18,696 bases of DNA from JAAYCB01 sp012744395 (GCA_028703175.1 JAQVNJ010000124.1:1-18696); one strand, 5' to 3'; positions 6,672 through 14,392 are shown, counted from the stretch's first letter. Made by a program: numbers and translations. Notes: generated by a model not told the origin, from the sequence alone.

Positions 6672-6710
6672 CCCAAGCTGGAGCTTGGGGACCAGGAAAG
6701 GCTGGAGCTT
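6672..6710. repeat. Palindromic repeat unit (CCCAAGCT-GG-AGCTTGGG) with a partial second copy
   Basis: CCCAAGCT (6672-6679) and AGCTTGGG (6682-6689) form an inverted repeat. GCTGGAGCTT occurs at 6677-6686 and again at 6701-6710. It lies in the 216-bp gap between the hydrolase stop and the trmB start. The wording resembles a short interspersed palindrome (CCAAGCTGGAGCTTGG) that I recall from several bacterial genomes, including planctomycetes. It might also help terminate the minus-strand hydrolase transcript, although no T run follows. Confidence 0.5.
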
Positions 6711-6759
6711 AAGAATCGGGGGAAAGGTCGCTACTGAAGCTGGGCGTCGCCTGGACAAA

Positions 6760-7671
6760 TCATCTTTGGCGGTCGTCTTGAAGCGCCTCGGATGGGATGA
6801 GCTCCTGGGAGGCGAGCCAGACCAGCGCCTTGGCTTTCCATTCCTCCCAGAGCGGGCCTTGGCAACCGTTCAGGCCGTGGCCGCCGGAGGGGAGTTCGAG
6901 GTATTCCACCGGAACGTGGTGCGCCCGCAAGGCCGCGACAAACATCCGGCTGTTGTCCGGCGGCACGCTCACGTCGTCTCGCGCGTGGGCGAGAAAGGCG
7001 GGCGGCGTCTGCTCGGTGACCTGGGTCTCATTCGAGAACAACCGGACCAGTTCCGGCTTGGGATCAGCGCCGAGGAGTTTTGTTTTTGAGAGCTTGTGCG
7101 TCTTCGCGCCCATCGTGATGACCGGATAGACAAGGACTGCGAAATCGGGGCGGCAGCTGACGTGTTCGACGGGATCGGCATCATCGGGCCGCCCGGCATC
7201 GAAGTGCGTTGCGGCCGTGGAGGCCACGTGGCCGCCGGCGGAGAAGCCAAGGATGCCGATCCGCCGCGGGTCAATCCTCCAGTCGGCCGCCTTTGCACGC
7301 GTCAGCCGGATGGCGCGCTGGGCATCGAGAAGCGGCACCCATGATCGGCCTTCGGGCAGGCGATACTCCAACAGGATGGCGGCGATGCCGTGCCGGTTGA
7401 GCCACTCGGCGATCGGATAGCCTTCGCGGTCAACCACGTGGCGGATGTACCCGCCGCCGGGACAGATCACGAGTGCCGCGCCCGCGGCCTTGTCGCGCGG
7501 CGGCAAATAGACTTTCAATTCGGATGCGGCCCGCTCGTACGCGCCGTCTCCGAGGGGGGCTTTGCCGGGCCAGAGCGGCAGTCTGACGGGCCCGCCCGCT
7601 GCCAGCGCTGTTGCGACGGCGGCGGTTGCCGAGAGCGCTGCGAACAGCCGGATGGTCAGGGCATGTCTCAT
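6760..7671 (-). CDS. Secreted alpha/beta-hydrolase (acetyl-xylan-esterase-like)
   Basis: A 303-residue protein with an N-terminal signal peptide (MRHALTIRLFAALSATAAVATALAAG, cleavage near residues 25-26). The mature part starts with PVRLPLWPGKAPLGDG, as in planctomycete esterases annotated as xylanase or acetylxylan-esterase-like. It has the oxyanion motif ICPGGGY (about residue 69), the nucleophile elbow GFSAGG (Ser144), Asp232/233 in HARDDVSVPP, and His265 in SGGHG, so the catalytic triad is complete. It should hydrolyse acyl esters on carbohydrates in the periplasm; the substrate is inferred. The ATG at 7671 is fixed by AAGGAG 8 nt upstream and by the signal peptide. The longer open frame reaching back into murJ is not real. 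It lies 137 bp behind murJ on the same strand. Confidence 0.87.
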   Translation of the reverse strand: MRHALTIRLFAALSATAAVATALAAGGPVRLPLWPGKAPLGDGAYERAASELKVYLPPRDKAAGAALVICPGGGYIRHVVDREGYPIAEWLNRHGIAAILLEYRLPEGRSWVPLLDAQRAIRLTRAKAADWRIDPRRIGILGFSAGGHVASTAATHFDAGRPDDADPVEHVSCRPDFAVLVYPVITMGAKTHKLSKTKLLGADPKPELVRLFSNETQVTEQTPPAFLAHARDDVSVPPDNSRMFVAALRAHHVPVEYLELPSGGHGLNGCQGPLWEEWKAKALVWLASQELIPSEALQDDRQR

Positions 7672-7709
7672 GCGATTGTCTCCTTGTGAAGCGAACCCAG
7701 CCACGGCGC

Positions 7710-7734
7710 GAGCGCGGCGGTTGCCGCCGCGCTC
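7710..7734 (-). terminator. Strong GC hairpin between murJ and the hydrolase gene
   Basis: GAGCGCGGCGG (7710-7720) and CCGCCGCGCTC (7724-7734) are exact reverse complements with a 3-nt loop. A CCCAG/CTGGG pair lies outside it. It sits 75 nt after the murJ stop and just before the hydrolase Shine-Dalgarno. No T run follows, so it may be a terminator, a processing site, or a structure controlling the hydrolase. Confidence 0.4.
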
Positions 7735-7808
7735 TGCCCTGGGCTGATTTGGGGCTGCCCCTGGGGGCGGAATCCGAACGCTTGTGTCTTCGTCCCTTTC
7801 CGAACGAC

Positions 7809-9431
7809 TCACTCCGCTTTCGCGCCCCAGACGAACAGGAGACGCAGTTCCCGGATTTTAAGGAACCAGGCGGCGGCCAGGTAGGCCGCAATGGCGATGG
7901 CCAGCGGAATGACGACGTCCAGCAGTCTTCCGGTCAGCCCCGCGGCGTGGGGAAGAAGCTCGGTTGCGGCGACCGCGGCGGCCGACATGAGCGCGGTTGC
8001 GATGATCGTCTTTGAACTGGTGGCCGCCAGCAAGGGCCAGCCAAGCCGAACCTTGCGGCGGGAGAACAACACCGCCAGCACGGTGACTTGGAGGCTGGCG
8101 CCGATCGACGTCGACAGGGCAAGGCCCGTTTCGGCAATGAACCAAACGAGGACCAGGTTGAGCGCGAAGACCAGCGCGAGGGTCGCCAACCCGATGCGGA
8201 TCGGCGTGATTCGGTCGCCCAGGGCGTAGTAAGCCCGCACGATCACCGGCAGAGCGCAATACGCCCAAACGCCCCAAGAATAACCGGCAATCACCTTGGC
8301 GGTGCGAAGGGCGTCCTCGGAGGTGAACTCGCGGTGTTGGAAGAGCAGCCGGGCGAGGGGCTCGGCCAGGAGGACGAGCCCGGCGCTGGCGGGAACGCCG
8401 AGAAACAGCACCAGCCGCAGCCCGAGCGACAGGTCCTGCGAGAAACGCGGCAGGTCGTTGCGGGCGGCGTGCCGGCTGAGGAGCGGGAAGATCGCCGTGG
8501 CCACCGCCAGCCCGAGGATTCCCAGCGGAAACTGGTAGAGCCGTTCCCCGTAGTAGAGGGCGCCGACCGCGCCTTGGCTCATCGGATAGTCCAGGCAGCC
8601 TCCCATCCAGGGGATTGGGCCACTGGCCCGAGAGGGAGATGACAGCAGCCAGGCAACCAGGCTATCGACGAGCGTGTTGATCTGCGTGATCATCAGCCCG
8701 ACGGTCATCGGCCCCATCGCCTTGAGAATGAGTGCGAACGTGTCGCGCACCGCGCCGGGATCGTAGTCGAATCGGAACCCGCGGGCGCGGAGCAGCGGGA
8801 ACTGCACGGCCAGCTGAAGAACTCCGGCGATGAGAATCGCCACGGCCAACACCTGGGCCTGGACGGCCTTGACTGGAGAAATCCGCGGGGCCACGGCGAC
8901 CGCGGCGACGAGCCAGACGACGTTCAGAATCGTCGGCACAAAGGCCGGCAGGGCGAAGTGGCCCAGCGCGTGCAAGGTGGCCGAGGCTTGGGCCGCCAGG
9001 CAGATCAGCAGCATGTAGGGCAGCATGATCGCCGCCAGCGAGGCGAGCAGGCGGATTTCAGGCGAGTCGAACGCCAGTGCCACCCCTCCGAGGAACGCTT
9101 CGCCAGCCAGGAGCAGGAGCAGGAGCAGGACGGCCAAACGGGCGAACAGGACCGAGGCCAGCTTCCAGGCCCGCTGCGGTTGCCTTTCCAGTTCGGCGGC
9201 GATCACCGGCAGGTAACTTGCGGCCAGAGCGCCTTCGCCGAACAGGCGGCGGAACGTGTTCGGAATCCGAAAGGCGAGGACGAAGGCATCCATGACGCCG
9301 CCGCCGGAGAGGCCGAGAAGCGCCGCCGTGGCCATGTCGCGAAGCATTCCCAAGACCCGGCTGGCGAGGGTGCCCAGGGCCGTGGCTCGTGATCCGCTGA
9401 TGAGTTGGGGGCGCGCAAGGGGAGCAGGCAT
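7809..9431 (-). CDS. murJ: Lipid II flippase MurJ (MviN)
   Basis: A 540-residue polytopic membrane protein with about 13-14 hydrophobic helices. It moves the peptidoglycan precursor lipid II across the cytoplasmic membrane. Hallmarks are SRVLGMLRDMATAALLG and AFRIPNTFRRLFGEGALAASYLPV at the N-terminus, GPMTVGLMITQINTLVDSLVAW, GALYYGERLYQFPLGILGLAVATAIFPLLSRH in the middle, and VRAYYALGDRITPIRIG later. Length fits the family. The start is uncertain: the ATG at 9431 (MPAPLARPQ) is preferred over an in-frame GTG at 9455, and neither has a clear Shine-Dalgarno. The Leu-rich run LLLLLLLAGEAFLGG at 9090-9135 is encoded by tandem GAGCAG hexamers (plus-strand reading). Its presence implies a peptidoglycan pathway. 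Confidence 0.95.
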   Translation of the reverse strand: MPAPLARPQLISGSRATALGTLASRVLGMLRDMATAALLGLSGGGVMDAFVLAFRIPNTFRRLFGEGALAASYLPVIAAELERQPQRAWKLASVLFARLAVLLLLLLLAGEAFLGGVALAFDSPEIRLLASLAAIMLPYMLLICLAAQASATLHALGHFALPAFVPTILNVVWLVAAVAVAPRISPVKAVQAQVLAVAILIAGVLQLAVQFPLLRARGFRFDYDPGAVRDTFALILKAMGPMTVGLMITQINTLVDSLVAWLLSSPSRASGPIPWMGGCLDYPMSQGAVGALYYGERLYQFPLGILGLAVATAIFPLLSRHAARNDLPRFSQDLSLGLRLVLFLGVPASAGLVLLAEPLARLLFQHREFTSEDALRTAKVIAGYSWGVWAYCALPVIVRAYYALGDRITPIRIGLATLALVFALNLVLVWFIAETGLALSTSIGASLQVTVLAVLFSRRKVRLGWPLLAATSSKTIIATALMSAAAVAATELLPHAAGLTGRLLDVVIPLAIAIAAYLAAAWFLKIRELRLLFVWGAKAE

Positions 9432-9456
9432 GGGCAAATCGTAGCCGCGGGGCACG

Positions 9457-9485
9457 TTGCCGAAAAGGGGAAAGTGCGCTATGCT
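9457..9485 (+). promoter_or_regulatory. Putative sigma-70-type promoter for the small gene/thyX pair
   Basis: TTGCCG (9457-9462), a 17-bp spacer and TATGCT (9480-9485). The predicted start of transcription lies about 100 nt before the ATG at 9596. The same -35 wording appears before the PEGA lipoprotein gene at 12508. Confidence 0.4.
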
Positions 9486-9595
9486 CAGGGGGTCGGCTCA
9501 AGCCGCGCCGGCGGCTGCTCCGATATCTGAGTGGTCGACCGCGCAGCGGAAAACGCGCGGCAATCCCCGCGAACGATGAAAATGGCTCTCCGACG

Positions 9596-9856
9596 ATGGC
9601 AAAACGCTCTGCTTACCAGCAACGAGTCATCAAGAACTACTACGAGAACAAGGACTCGATCATGCTCCAGCGGTTGGGGGAGCTGGTGACCGATCTCTAC
9701 CTGGCCGAGGGGAAAGCGCGCGAACGGATCTGGAGCCGCGTCGAATCGACTCTCCAGAACCTCGGCATCTCCAAGGAGCGGATCGATCACCTGCGCGGCG
9801 CGGACAATCCCTCGCTGCTGGCCAATCTCCTCGGCGAGTTGCTGGAGAAAGGATGA
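9596..9856 (+). CDS. Conserved small protein of unknown function next to thyX
   Basis: An 86-residue, highly charged, probably all-helical soluble protein: MAKRSAYQQRVIKNYYEN at the start, then IMLQRLGELVTDLYLAEGKAR, RIWSRVESTLQNLGI and a closing LLANLLGELL. No signal peptide, no membrane helix, no Cys. I recall similar proteins annotated only as hypothetical in planctomycetes; no function is known to me. It ends 9 bp before the thyX start on the same strand, so the two are probably co-transcribed from the promoter near 9457. A helical protein of this size could be an RNA-binding or regulatory factor, but nothing in the sequence decides that. Confidence 0.75.
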   Translation: MAKRSAYQQRVIKNYYENKDSIMLQRLGELVTDLYLAEGKARERIWSRVESTLQNLGISKERIDHLRGADNPSLLANLLGELLEKG

Positions 9857-9865
9857 GCGGCTGGA

Positions 9866-10786
9866 ATGAGCCATCCCTGTTCCGATAGGCCCGCGGCGAC
9901 GGCCGACACGCTGCGATGGAAGAAGATTCCCGTGCTGGACGCGGGATTCGTCTGCCTTGTGGACGTGATGGGCGACGACGGGTCGATCGTGCAGGCCGCA
10001 CGGGTAAGCTACGGGGAGGGGACGCGCCGCGTGTCGGACGACCGCACGCTGATCCGCTACCTGATGCGCCACCGCCACACGACCCCCCTGGAAATGGTCG
10101 AACTGAAGTTGCTGGTGCGGGTGCCGATGGACTGCTGGCGGCAGTGGATCCGGCATCGGACGGCGTCGGTCAACGAATACAGCACGCGATATTCGATCGC
10201 CATCGATGCCAGTCAGGCGACCGCGCCGGACCAATGGCGGCTTCAGGCCGCGTCGAATCGCCAGGGGAGCGAGGGCCGGCTGGATGAGAAGGCCGGCAAG
10301 GAACTGACCGAGGGCGAGGATCGATTGCAGCAACTCGCGCGGACCACCTACCGGCGGCGTTTGGAGCTGGGAGTCGCCCGGGAACAGGCCCGCAAGGACC
10401 TTCCCCTCTCGACGTACACCGAAGCCTACTGGAAGATCGATCTGCACAACCTGCTGCACTTCCTCCACCTGCGGATGGATGAGCACGCCCAGTGGGAGAT
10501 TCGGCAATATGCCAAGGCGATCGGTGAGGAGATCGTGCGGCCGCTGTTCCCGATCGTCTGGGAGGCTTTTCTCGACTACCAGGTCGGCGCCACGCATCTG
10601 ACCCGGTTGGACCGTGAGGTCATTGGCCGCTTGGCCGCGGCCGGCCGGCTGCCGGCGGACGAGGCCGACTTTCTCCAGGCCCAGGACCCCGAATGGGCCG
10701 CGCTGAGCCGCTGCCGCGAGCGCGACGAGTGCCGCGACAAGTTGGTTCGCCTGGGGCTGCTGCGGCCGGCCCCTGGCGAACGGTAG
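9866..10786 (+). CDS. thyX: FAD-dependent thymidylate synthase ThyX
   Basis: A 306-residue protein that makes dTMP from dUMP using methylene-tetrahydrofolate, FAD and NADPH. It carries the ThyX signature RHRTASVNEYSTRY (residues 96-109, matching RHRxxSxNExSxRY), the flavin/dUMP-contacting YLMRHRHTTPLEMVELKLLVRVP before it, and later ARKDLPLSTYTEAYWKIDLHNLLHFLHLRMDEHAQWEIRQYA, the conserved C-terminal half with the dUMP-binding Arg. It is somewhat longer than typical 220-250-residue homologues because of an N-terminal 20-residue extension and a C-terminal tail (about 250-306). The ATG at 9866 is 9 bp after the small upstream gene, with a weak GCTGGA as ribosome site. Confidence 0.96.
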   Translation: MSHPCSDRPAATADTLRWKKIPVLDAGFVCLVDVMGDDGSIVQAARVSYGEGTRRVSDDRTLIRYLMRHRHTTPLEMVELKLLVRVPMDCWRQWIRHRTASVNEYSTRYSIAIDASQATAPDQWRLQAASNRQGSEGRLDEKAGKELTEGEDRLQQLARTTYRRRLELGVAREQARKDLPLSTYTEAYWKIDLHNLLHFLHLRMDEHAQWEIRQYAKAIGEEIVRPLFPIVWEAFLDYQVGATHLTRLDREVIGRLAAAGRLPADEADFLQAQDPEWAALSRCRERDECRDKLVRLGLLRPAPGER

Positions 10787-11013
10787 GATCGTCGAGAGCG
10801 GGCCAACCCGAGGCGGCCGGCGGGGCCGCGGATGCCGGCCCAAACCGGAAAGCGCCGCATCGCCGCGGCGCGCAGCGCTGCCCCCGGCGTGCCGCTGCTG
10901 GTGGGCCGTCGCTGTGTGCAACGCCGCGCCGGGTCTTGCGCTTCCGGCTGCCGCTGCTGGCCGTGGCGAGCGTACGGGTGCTGGGCCGCGTTGGACCACC
11001 CTACGGGATCGGG
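10787..11013. other. Non-coding gap after thyX
   Basis: This is 227 bp between the thyX stop and the phosphatase stop. Short open frames on both strands are GC-driven and show no family resemblance. No hairpin with a T run was found, so the terminator for either convergent gene is not obvious. Confidence 0.4.
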
Positions 11014-12321
11014 CTAGAAGATGCCGGCGGCGCGATCGGGTTCGTTGCGGGTCTGCCGCTGCCGGACCTGGCCCATGATCTGGCAGATGACGCGGAGGTA
11101 TTCGCGCCCGGCTTTCACGAAATCGGCGTCGCGCGTGGCCGTCTCGCCGGCTTCCTGGTGCGGATGGATGGGTTGCCAATCGACGTGCCAGGATTCCTTC
11201 TCCGCGGCCTCGCGGAGCTGGTTTACAAGATCGCGCACCCAATCGATGAACTCGGCGTCGGGGGAGCAGAGGGTCTGGCGGTAGGGGCCTTTTCCACGCG
11301 GGCGGCTGTCGAAGACCATCCGGTGGGGCTTCGTGTAGCGGTAGATCAGGGCACCGCAGCCGACGAGGAACGCCGCCAGGAGAAGGGCCAGGGCGACTTT
11401 GGGCGAATTGGCGAGGGCGAAAACGCCGCCGAGAGACGGCAGAATCCCCAGGAGTCCCCAGATGATCGGGTGAACCGGCCGGGGGGTTCCGTTGCCGTTT
11501 TCGAAATTCGCCTTCTGTTTGGGAGAGTCCAGCGTTCGCTGCGGGCCGGTGATTCGGGCGATCACAACGGTGATGTTGTCGGGTCCGCCGCGAAGGTTGG
11601 CTACGTGCACCAGGGCCTGGGCGGCCTCGCCGGGCTCGAGGCACCCGAGGATCTGCCCGATCCGGCAGTCGCTGAGTTGGCCGGACAGACCGTCGCTGCA
11701 AAGCAGGAAGGTATCGCCCGTCTGCACGGGGAACGGGCCTTCCAGATCGGCCTGGACCTCCGGGTTTGGCCCCATGGATCGAGTGATCACGTTGCGAGGA
11801 ATGAAGGAAGGAATGTCTTCTTCATTCTCGGAAAGGTGGCCCGCGGCCCGCATTTCCCAGACGAGGCTGTGATCGAAGGTCAATTGTTCCAGGCATTCCT
11901 CGCGGAGCCGGTAGACGCGGCTGTCACCGACATGGGCGATCAAGGCCCCCTGCGGCAGAATCACGAGGGTATCGACGGTGGTCCCCATGCCGCGAAATTC
12001 GAGATCCGCCTCACCGCGGCCATTGATGTAGCGGTTCGCCTGGAGCACGGCCTCTTTGAGGGCTTCGGGCGGCGAGAGGTCGACCAGTTTGTGATAGGTC
12101 AGAGGAACGACGTCGGTCGCCAATTTGCTGGCCAATTCGCCCGCCGCGTGGGCTCCCATCCCGTCGGCGACCATGAACAGATGTCCACGACTGTCGAACC
12201 GCTCTTGGCTCGCGGCCAGGGCAACAGCCATCGAATCCTGGTTGTTCGATCGGCGCAGACCGACATCGGTGACAGCGGCCTGCTGCAAACAATGATCCCA
12301 GATGCCGGGTTGCCGATCCAT
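11014..12321 (-). CDS. PP2C-family Ser/Thr protein phosphatase with membrane-anchored C-terminal extension
   Basis: A 435-residue protein. Residues 14-258 are a complete PP2C domain with its metal-binding Asp residues: SNNQDS (Asp29), VADGMGAHAAGE (Asp53), GTTVDTLVI and AHVGDSRVYRLR (113-140), LTFDHSL, ITRSMG, LLCSDGLSG (Asp210) and GGPDNITVVIAR (Asp248). It should remove phosphate from Ser/Thr of protein substrates, normally opposing Hanks-type kinases. Residues 285-302 and 309-327 are two hydrophobic helices. The final 100 residues (PHRMVFDSRPRG, then AEFIDWVRDLVNQLREAAEKESWHVDWQ) form an unrecognised soluble domain. The ATG at 12321 is chosen because homology starts immediately; the frame runs open far upstream but overlaps the divergent lipoprotein gene. 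No kinase gene is in the window. Confidence 0.93.
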   Translation of the reverse strand: MDRQPGIWDHCLQQAAVTDVGLRRSNNQDSMAVALAASQERFDSRGHLFMVADGMGAHAAGELASKLATDVVPLTYHKLVDLSPPEALKEAVLQANRYINGRGEADLEFRGMGTTVDTLVILPQGALIAHVGDSRVYRLREECLEQLTFDHSLVWEMRAAGHLSENEEDIPSFIPRNVITRSMGPNPEVQADLEGPFPVQTGDTFLLCSDGLSGQLSDCRIGQILGCLEPGEAAQALVHVANLRGGPDNITVVIARITGPQRTLDSPKQKANFENGNGTPRPVHPIIWGLLGILPSLGGVFALANSPKVALALLLAAFLVGCGALIYRYTKPHRMVFDSRPRGKGPYRQTLCSPDAEFIDWVRDLVNQLREAAEKESWHVDWQPIHPHQEAGETATRDADFVKAGREYLRVICQIMGQVRQRQTRNEPDRAAGIF

Positions 12322-12391
12322 GCTCGATGCCGAAGGTGGGCAATCAGGAGGGAATGCCCTGTTCCGAGGTGCCCGAAGAGGTTCACCTGCT

Positions 12392-12397
12392 ATTCTA
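12392..12397 (-). promoter_or_regulatory. Putative -10 element of the phosphatase gene
   Basis: On the minus strand TAGAAT (plus 12392-12397) would give a leader of about 65 nt before the ATG at 12321. The hexamer 17 bp upstream, TGGCTG, is a poor -35. Confidence 0.25.
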
Positions 12398-12507
12398 GCT
12401 TTCTCGCTCCGCTTCAGCCAGACCTGAAGCACACTCGACAGAGGGGGGAGATGGCCACACGAAGCCAGACGGCACAGGAACTGTGGATTGGTCCGAAAAT
12501 TCTGCCC

Positions 12508-12537
12508 TTGCCGGGCTCGCCGAGCGGCAACTATACT
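12508..12537 (+). promoter_or_regulatory. Putative promoter of the PEGA lipoprotein gene
   Basis: TTGCCG (12508-12513), an 18-bp spacer and TATACT (12532-12537). The expected transcription start falls at 12543-12546, directly before the ATG at 12547, so the message would be leaderless or nearly so. That agrees with the lack of a Shine-Dalgarno. Confidence 0.45.
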
Positions 12538-12546
12538 CCGGCCGCC

Positions 12547-13254
12547 ATGTTCTCGACTCCAGCTATTCGCCGAACGCCGTTTCAGCGCTTTGCGGCCGCA
12601 TGCGCCGCATGCGTTGTCTGGCTGCTGCTGCTGGCGTGCCTTGCCGGATGTGTCCGCCGCCGGATGACGATTCGCACCAATCCGCCGGGGGCGGTAGTGT
12701 ATGTGGACGATTATGAGATTGGCGCGACGCCGGTTTCGACGAATTTCGTCCACTATGGGACCCGGCGGATCCGGATCGCCAAGGACGGCTATGAGACGCT
12801 GACGGTCGAACAGCCGATCCCCGCGCCGTGGTACCAGGTTCCGCCATTGGACTTTTTTGCGGAGACGGTTCTTCCCGTGGAGATTCGCGACCAGCGGACG
12901 CTCAACTACCAACTCGTTCCCCAGCGCGTGGTTCCGCCGGACCAGTTGCGCGGCAGGGCCGAGGATCTGCGGGCGCGTGCTAATCTGGCGGGTAGGGCGG
13001 TTACAGCAAGCCCTCCTGCTTCCGGTCCGACGGTTCACGCGCCGGGCGCGACTCCCCTCCAGACGCCGGCGCCTCCGGCGGCCTGGCCGGCCCCCCCATC
13101 GACCGGCAGCCCGAGCGTCTATCCCCCCCAAGGTGCTTCTTCGGGGGCGCCGACGCTCCCGCCCGGCATCCTGCCCCCCAGTGGTGCCGGGGGAGATGCC
13201 GGCCCGCAAACGCTTCCGTCTGGGGGGATGCCCCTGCGGTCGGCCGGAACGTAG
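12547..13254 (+). CDS. PEGA-domain lipoprotein with Pro-rich tail
   Basis: A 235-residue protein. A signal segment (about 13-34) ends in the lipobox LAGC with Cys35 as the lipidation site. A PEGA domain follows (about 40-90: MTIRTNPPGAVVYVDDYEIGATPVSTNF, then YGTRRIRIAKDGYETLTVEQPI), extended by LDFFAETVLPVEIRDQRTLNYQLVP. From about 150 to the end the chain is low-complexity Pro/Ala/Gly/Ser, a likely flexible linker in the periplasm. PEGA proteins are surface or envelope-associated beta-sandwiches, and the exact role is unknown. I chose the ATG at 12547 since it gives a normal signal peptide; the ATG at 12451 would add 32 residues. It is divergent from the PP2C gene and converges on mlaD, 4 bp apart. 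Confidence 0.87.
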   Translation: MFSTPAIRRTPFQRFAAACAACVVWLLLLACLAGCVRRRMTIRTNPPGAVVYVDDYEIGATPVSTNFVHYGTRRIRIAKDGYETLTVEQPIPAPWYQVPPLDFFAETVLPVEIRDQRTLNYQLVPQRVVPPDQLRGRAEDLRARANLAGRAVTASPPASGPTVHAPGATPLQTPAPPAAWPAPPSTGSPSVYPPQGASSGAPTLPPGILPPSGAGGDAGPQTLPSGGMPLRSAGT

Positions 13255-13268
13255 GCCACTACCGCAGG
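13233..13268. terminator. Hairpin spanning the stop codons of the convergent lipoprotein and mlaD genes
   Basis: CCTGCGGT (13233-13240) pairs with ACCGCAGG (13261-13268). Inside, GGCC (13242-13245) can pair with GGCC (13254-13257). Both stop codons (13252-13254 and 13259-13261) lie within the structure. It would form on either transcript and may be a bidirectional terminator, although neither side has a T run. Confidence 0.4.
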
Positions 13269-14392
13269 CCCCCGAGTGAGGGGATGCCCTTAGTGCCCTC
13301 TTCCGGCTTGATCGCCCCGCGGACGCCGAGCAGTTCGGGATGCCGGGCGATCTTGTCGGAGAAGACTCTTGCGTCGCTGATGATCGGCCGGAGTTGCTGC
13401 GTGAGCTCCTCGACATTCTTGGCCGCCCGGTTCATGCTGTGGTAGAGTTCGGGATTGTTGACGAGCTGCCCGATCGTCCCCTGCGACTTGTTGAGGCTCT
13501 CGCTGAACACCAGGGCTTCGTTCATCAAGCGATCGAGCTTGGAGACGCTTTCATTGAGGCGGAGAATCGTCTCTCCTCCCTGCTTGCCGAGGATGCTGGT
13601 GAATTCCTCGACGTTCACCAAGTTGCGATCGACGAGCGTCATCGTCTGATTCATGCGCCCGATCGTCTGGCGCGTCTCCTGCATGAGTTGCGGCAACTGG
13701 GCGAAGCTTGACTTGAGTTGCTCGCGGAGCTCGGGGTCGCCGAGCATGCTGTTGGCCGTTTCGGCGAGGTTTTTGATCGCGTCGGCGGTTTCAAAAGTCT
13801 TTTCGACGATTGCATCGACGCGCTCCTTGCGGCGCGCCACTTCTTCGTCGTCGCCGATCAGGCCATCGAGTTTGCCGATGAATCCACCGAGCCGGCTACT
13901 GGTCGTGGCGACGGAGCGAATCGCCTCGGAGAGATTGGCCTCGAGATTGCCGACGACCTGAATCGGATCGGGGGCGACGATGCCGTGGAGCGTGGTGTCT
14001 GCGGGGATTTCCTGCTTCTCGCCGGCAAACTCGCGGCGTTTGACGAATTCAAGCGTCGAGTCGCCCAGCAGAGTGCGATTGATCCGGCAGACCTCGTCGT
14101 TGAAGAGTCTGCGCCCGCGTTCGATCTCGGCGGTCACCAAGGCGCCGCCCTCGTCGAGCAGCTCGACGCGGACAACCCGGCCGATGAGGATCCCGCTCTT
14201 GCGGACCGGCGACGCGTCGGTTACGCCGGGCGCTTCGGGAAACTCGATCGCCACGAGATAATTCGGCTTCCAGAGTCTCTTCAGGTTGAAGACGGAGTCT
14301 TTCGGCCCGAAGGACATGATCATGATGACCAGGATCGCCAGGGAAACCAGCACCATCAGGCCGATCCGCCACTGCATCACTCGGTCGTCCAT
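13259..14392 (-). CDS. mlaD: MlaD-family (MCE-domain) lipid-transport protein
   Basis: A 377-residue protein with one N-terminal membrane helix (about 9-28, WRIGLMVLVSLAILVIMIMSFG), an MCE domain (about 44-119: YLVAIEFPEAPGVTDASPVRKSGILIGRVVRVELLD, closing with LLGDSTLEFVKR), and a long periplasmic, mostly helical tail (about 140-350) with heptad-like Leu/Ile spacing that ends in a short non-conserved stretch. In Mla systems the MCE protein forms a hexamer on the permease and carries phospholipids between inner and outer membrane. It overlaps mlaF by 16 bp. GGGAG 6 nt upstream of 14392 supports this start. A second ATG at 14377 makes a TGATG junction with the mlaF stop and could also be used. 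The tail makes it about twice the length of E. coli MlaD (183 residues). Confidence 0.93.
   Translation of the reverse strand: MDDRVMQWRIGLMVLVSLAILVIMIMSFGPKDSVFNLKRLWKPNYLVAIEFPEAPGVTDASPVRKSGILIGRVVRVELLDEGGALVTAEIERGRRLFNDEVCRINRTLLGDSTLEFVKRREFAGEKQEIPADTTLHGIVAPDPIQVVGNLEANLSEAIRSVATTSSRLGGFIGKLDGLIGDDEEVARRKERVDAIVEKTFETADAIKNLAETANSMLGDPELREQLKSSFAQLPQLMQETRQTIGRMNQTMTLVDRNLVNVEEFTSILGKQGGETILRLNESVSKLDRLMNEALVFSESLNKSQGTIGQLVNNPELYHSMNRAAKNVEELTQQLRPIISDARVFSDKIARHPELLGVRGAIKPEEGTKGIPSLGGLR

Noticed and set aside
9100..9130. Tandem GAGCAG hexamers.
   Set aside because: They encode the Leu run of a MurJ membrane helix; most simply explained by coding needs, not by a separate repeat element.
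9485..11701. 738-residue open frame on the minus strand.
   Set aside because: It lies antisense to thyX and across the phosphatase; no family resemblance, product of high GC.
10693..12546. Long plus-strand open frame running into the PEGA lipoprotein.
   Set aside because: It is antisense to the clear PP2C gene; only the part from 12547 has a signal peptide and a domain.
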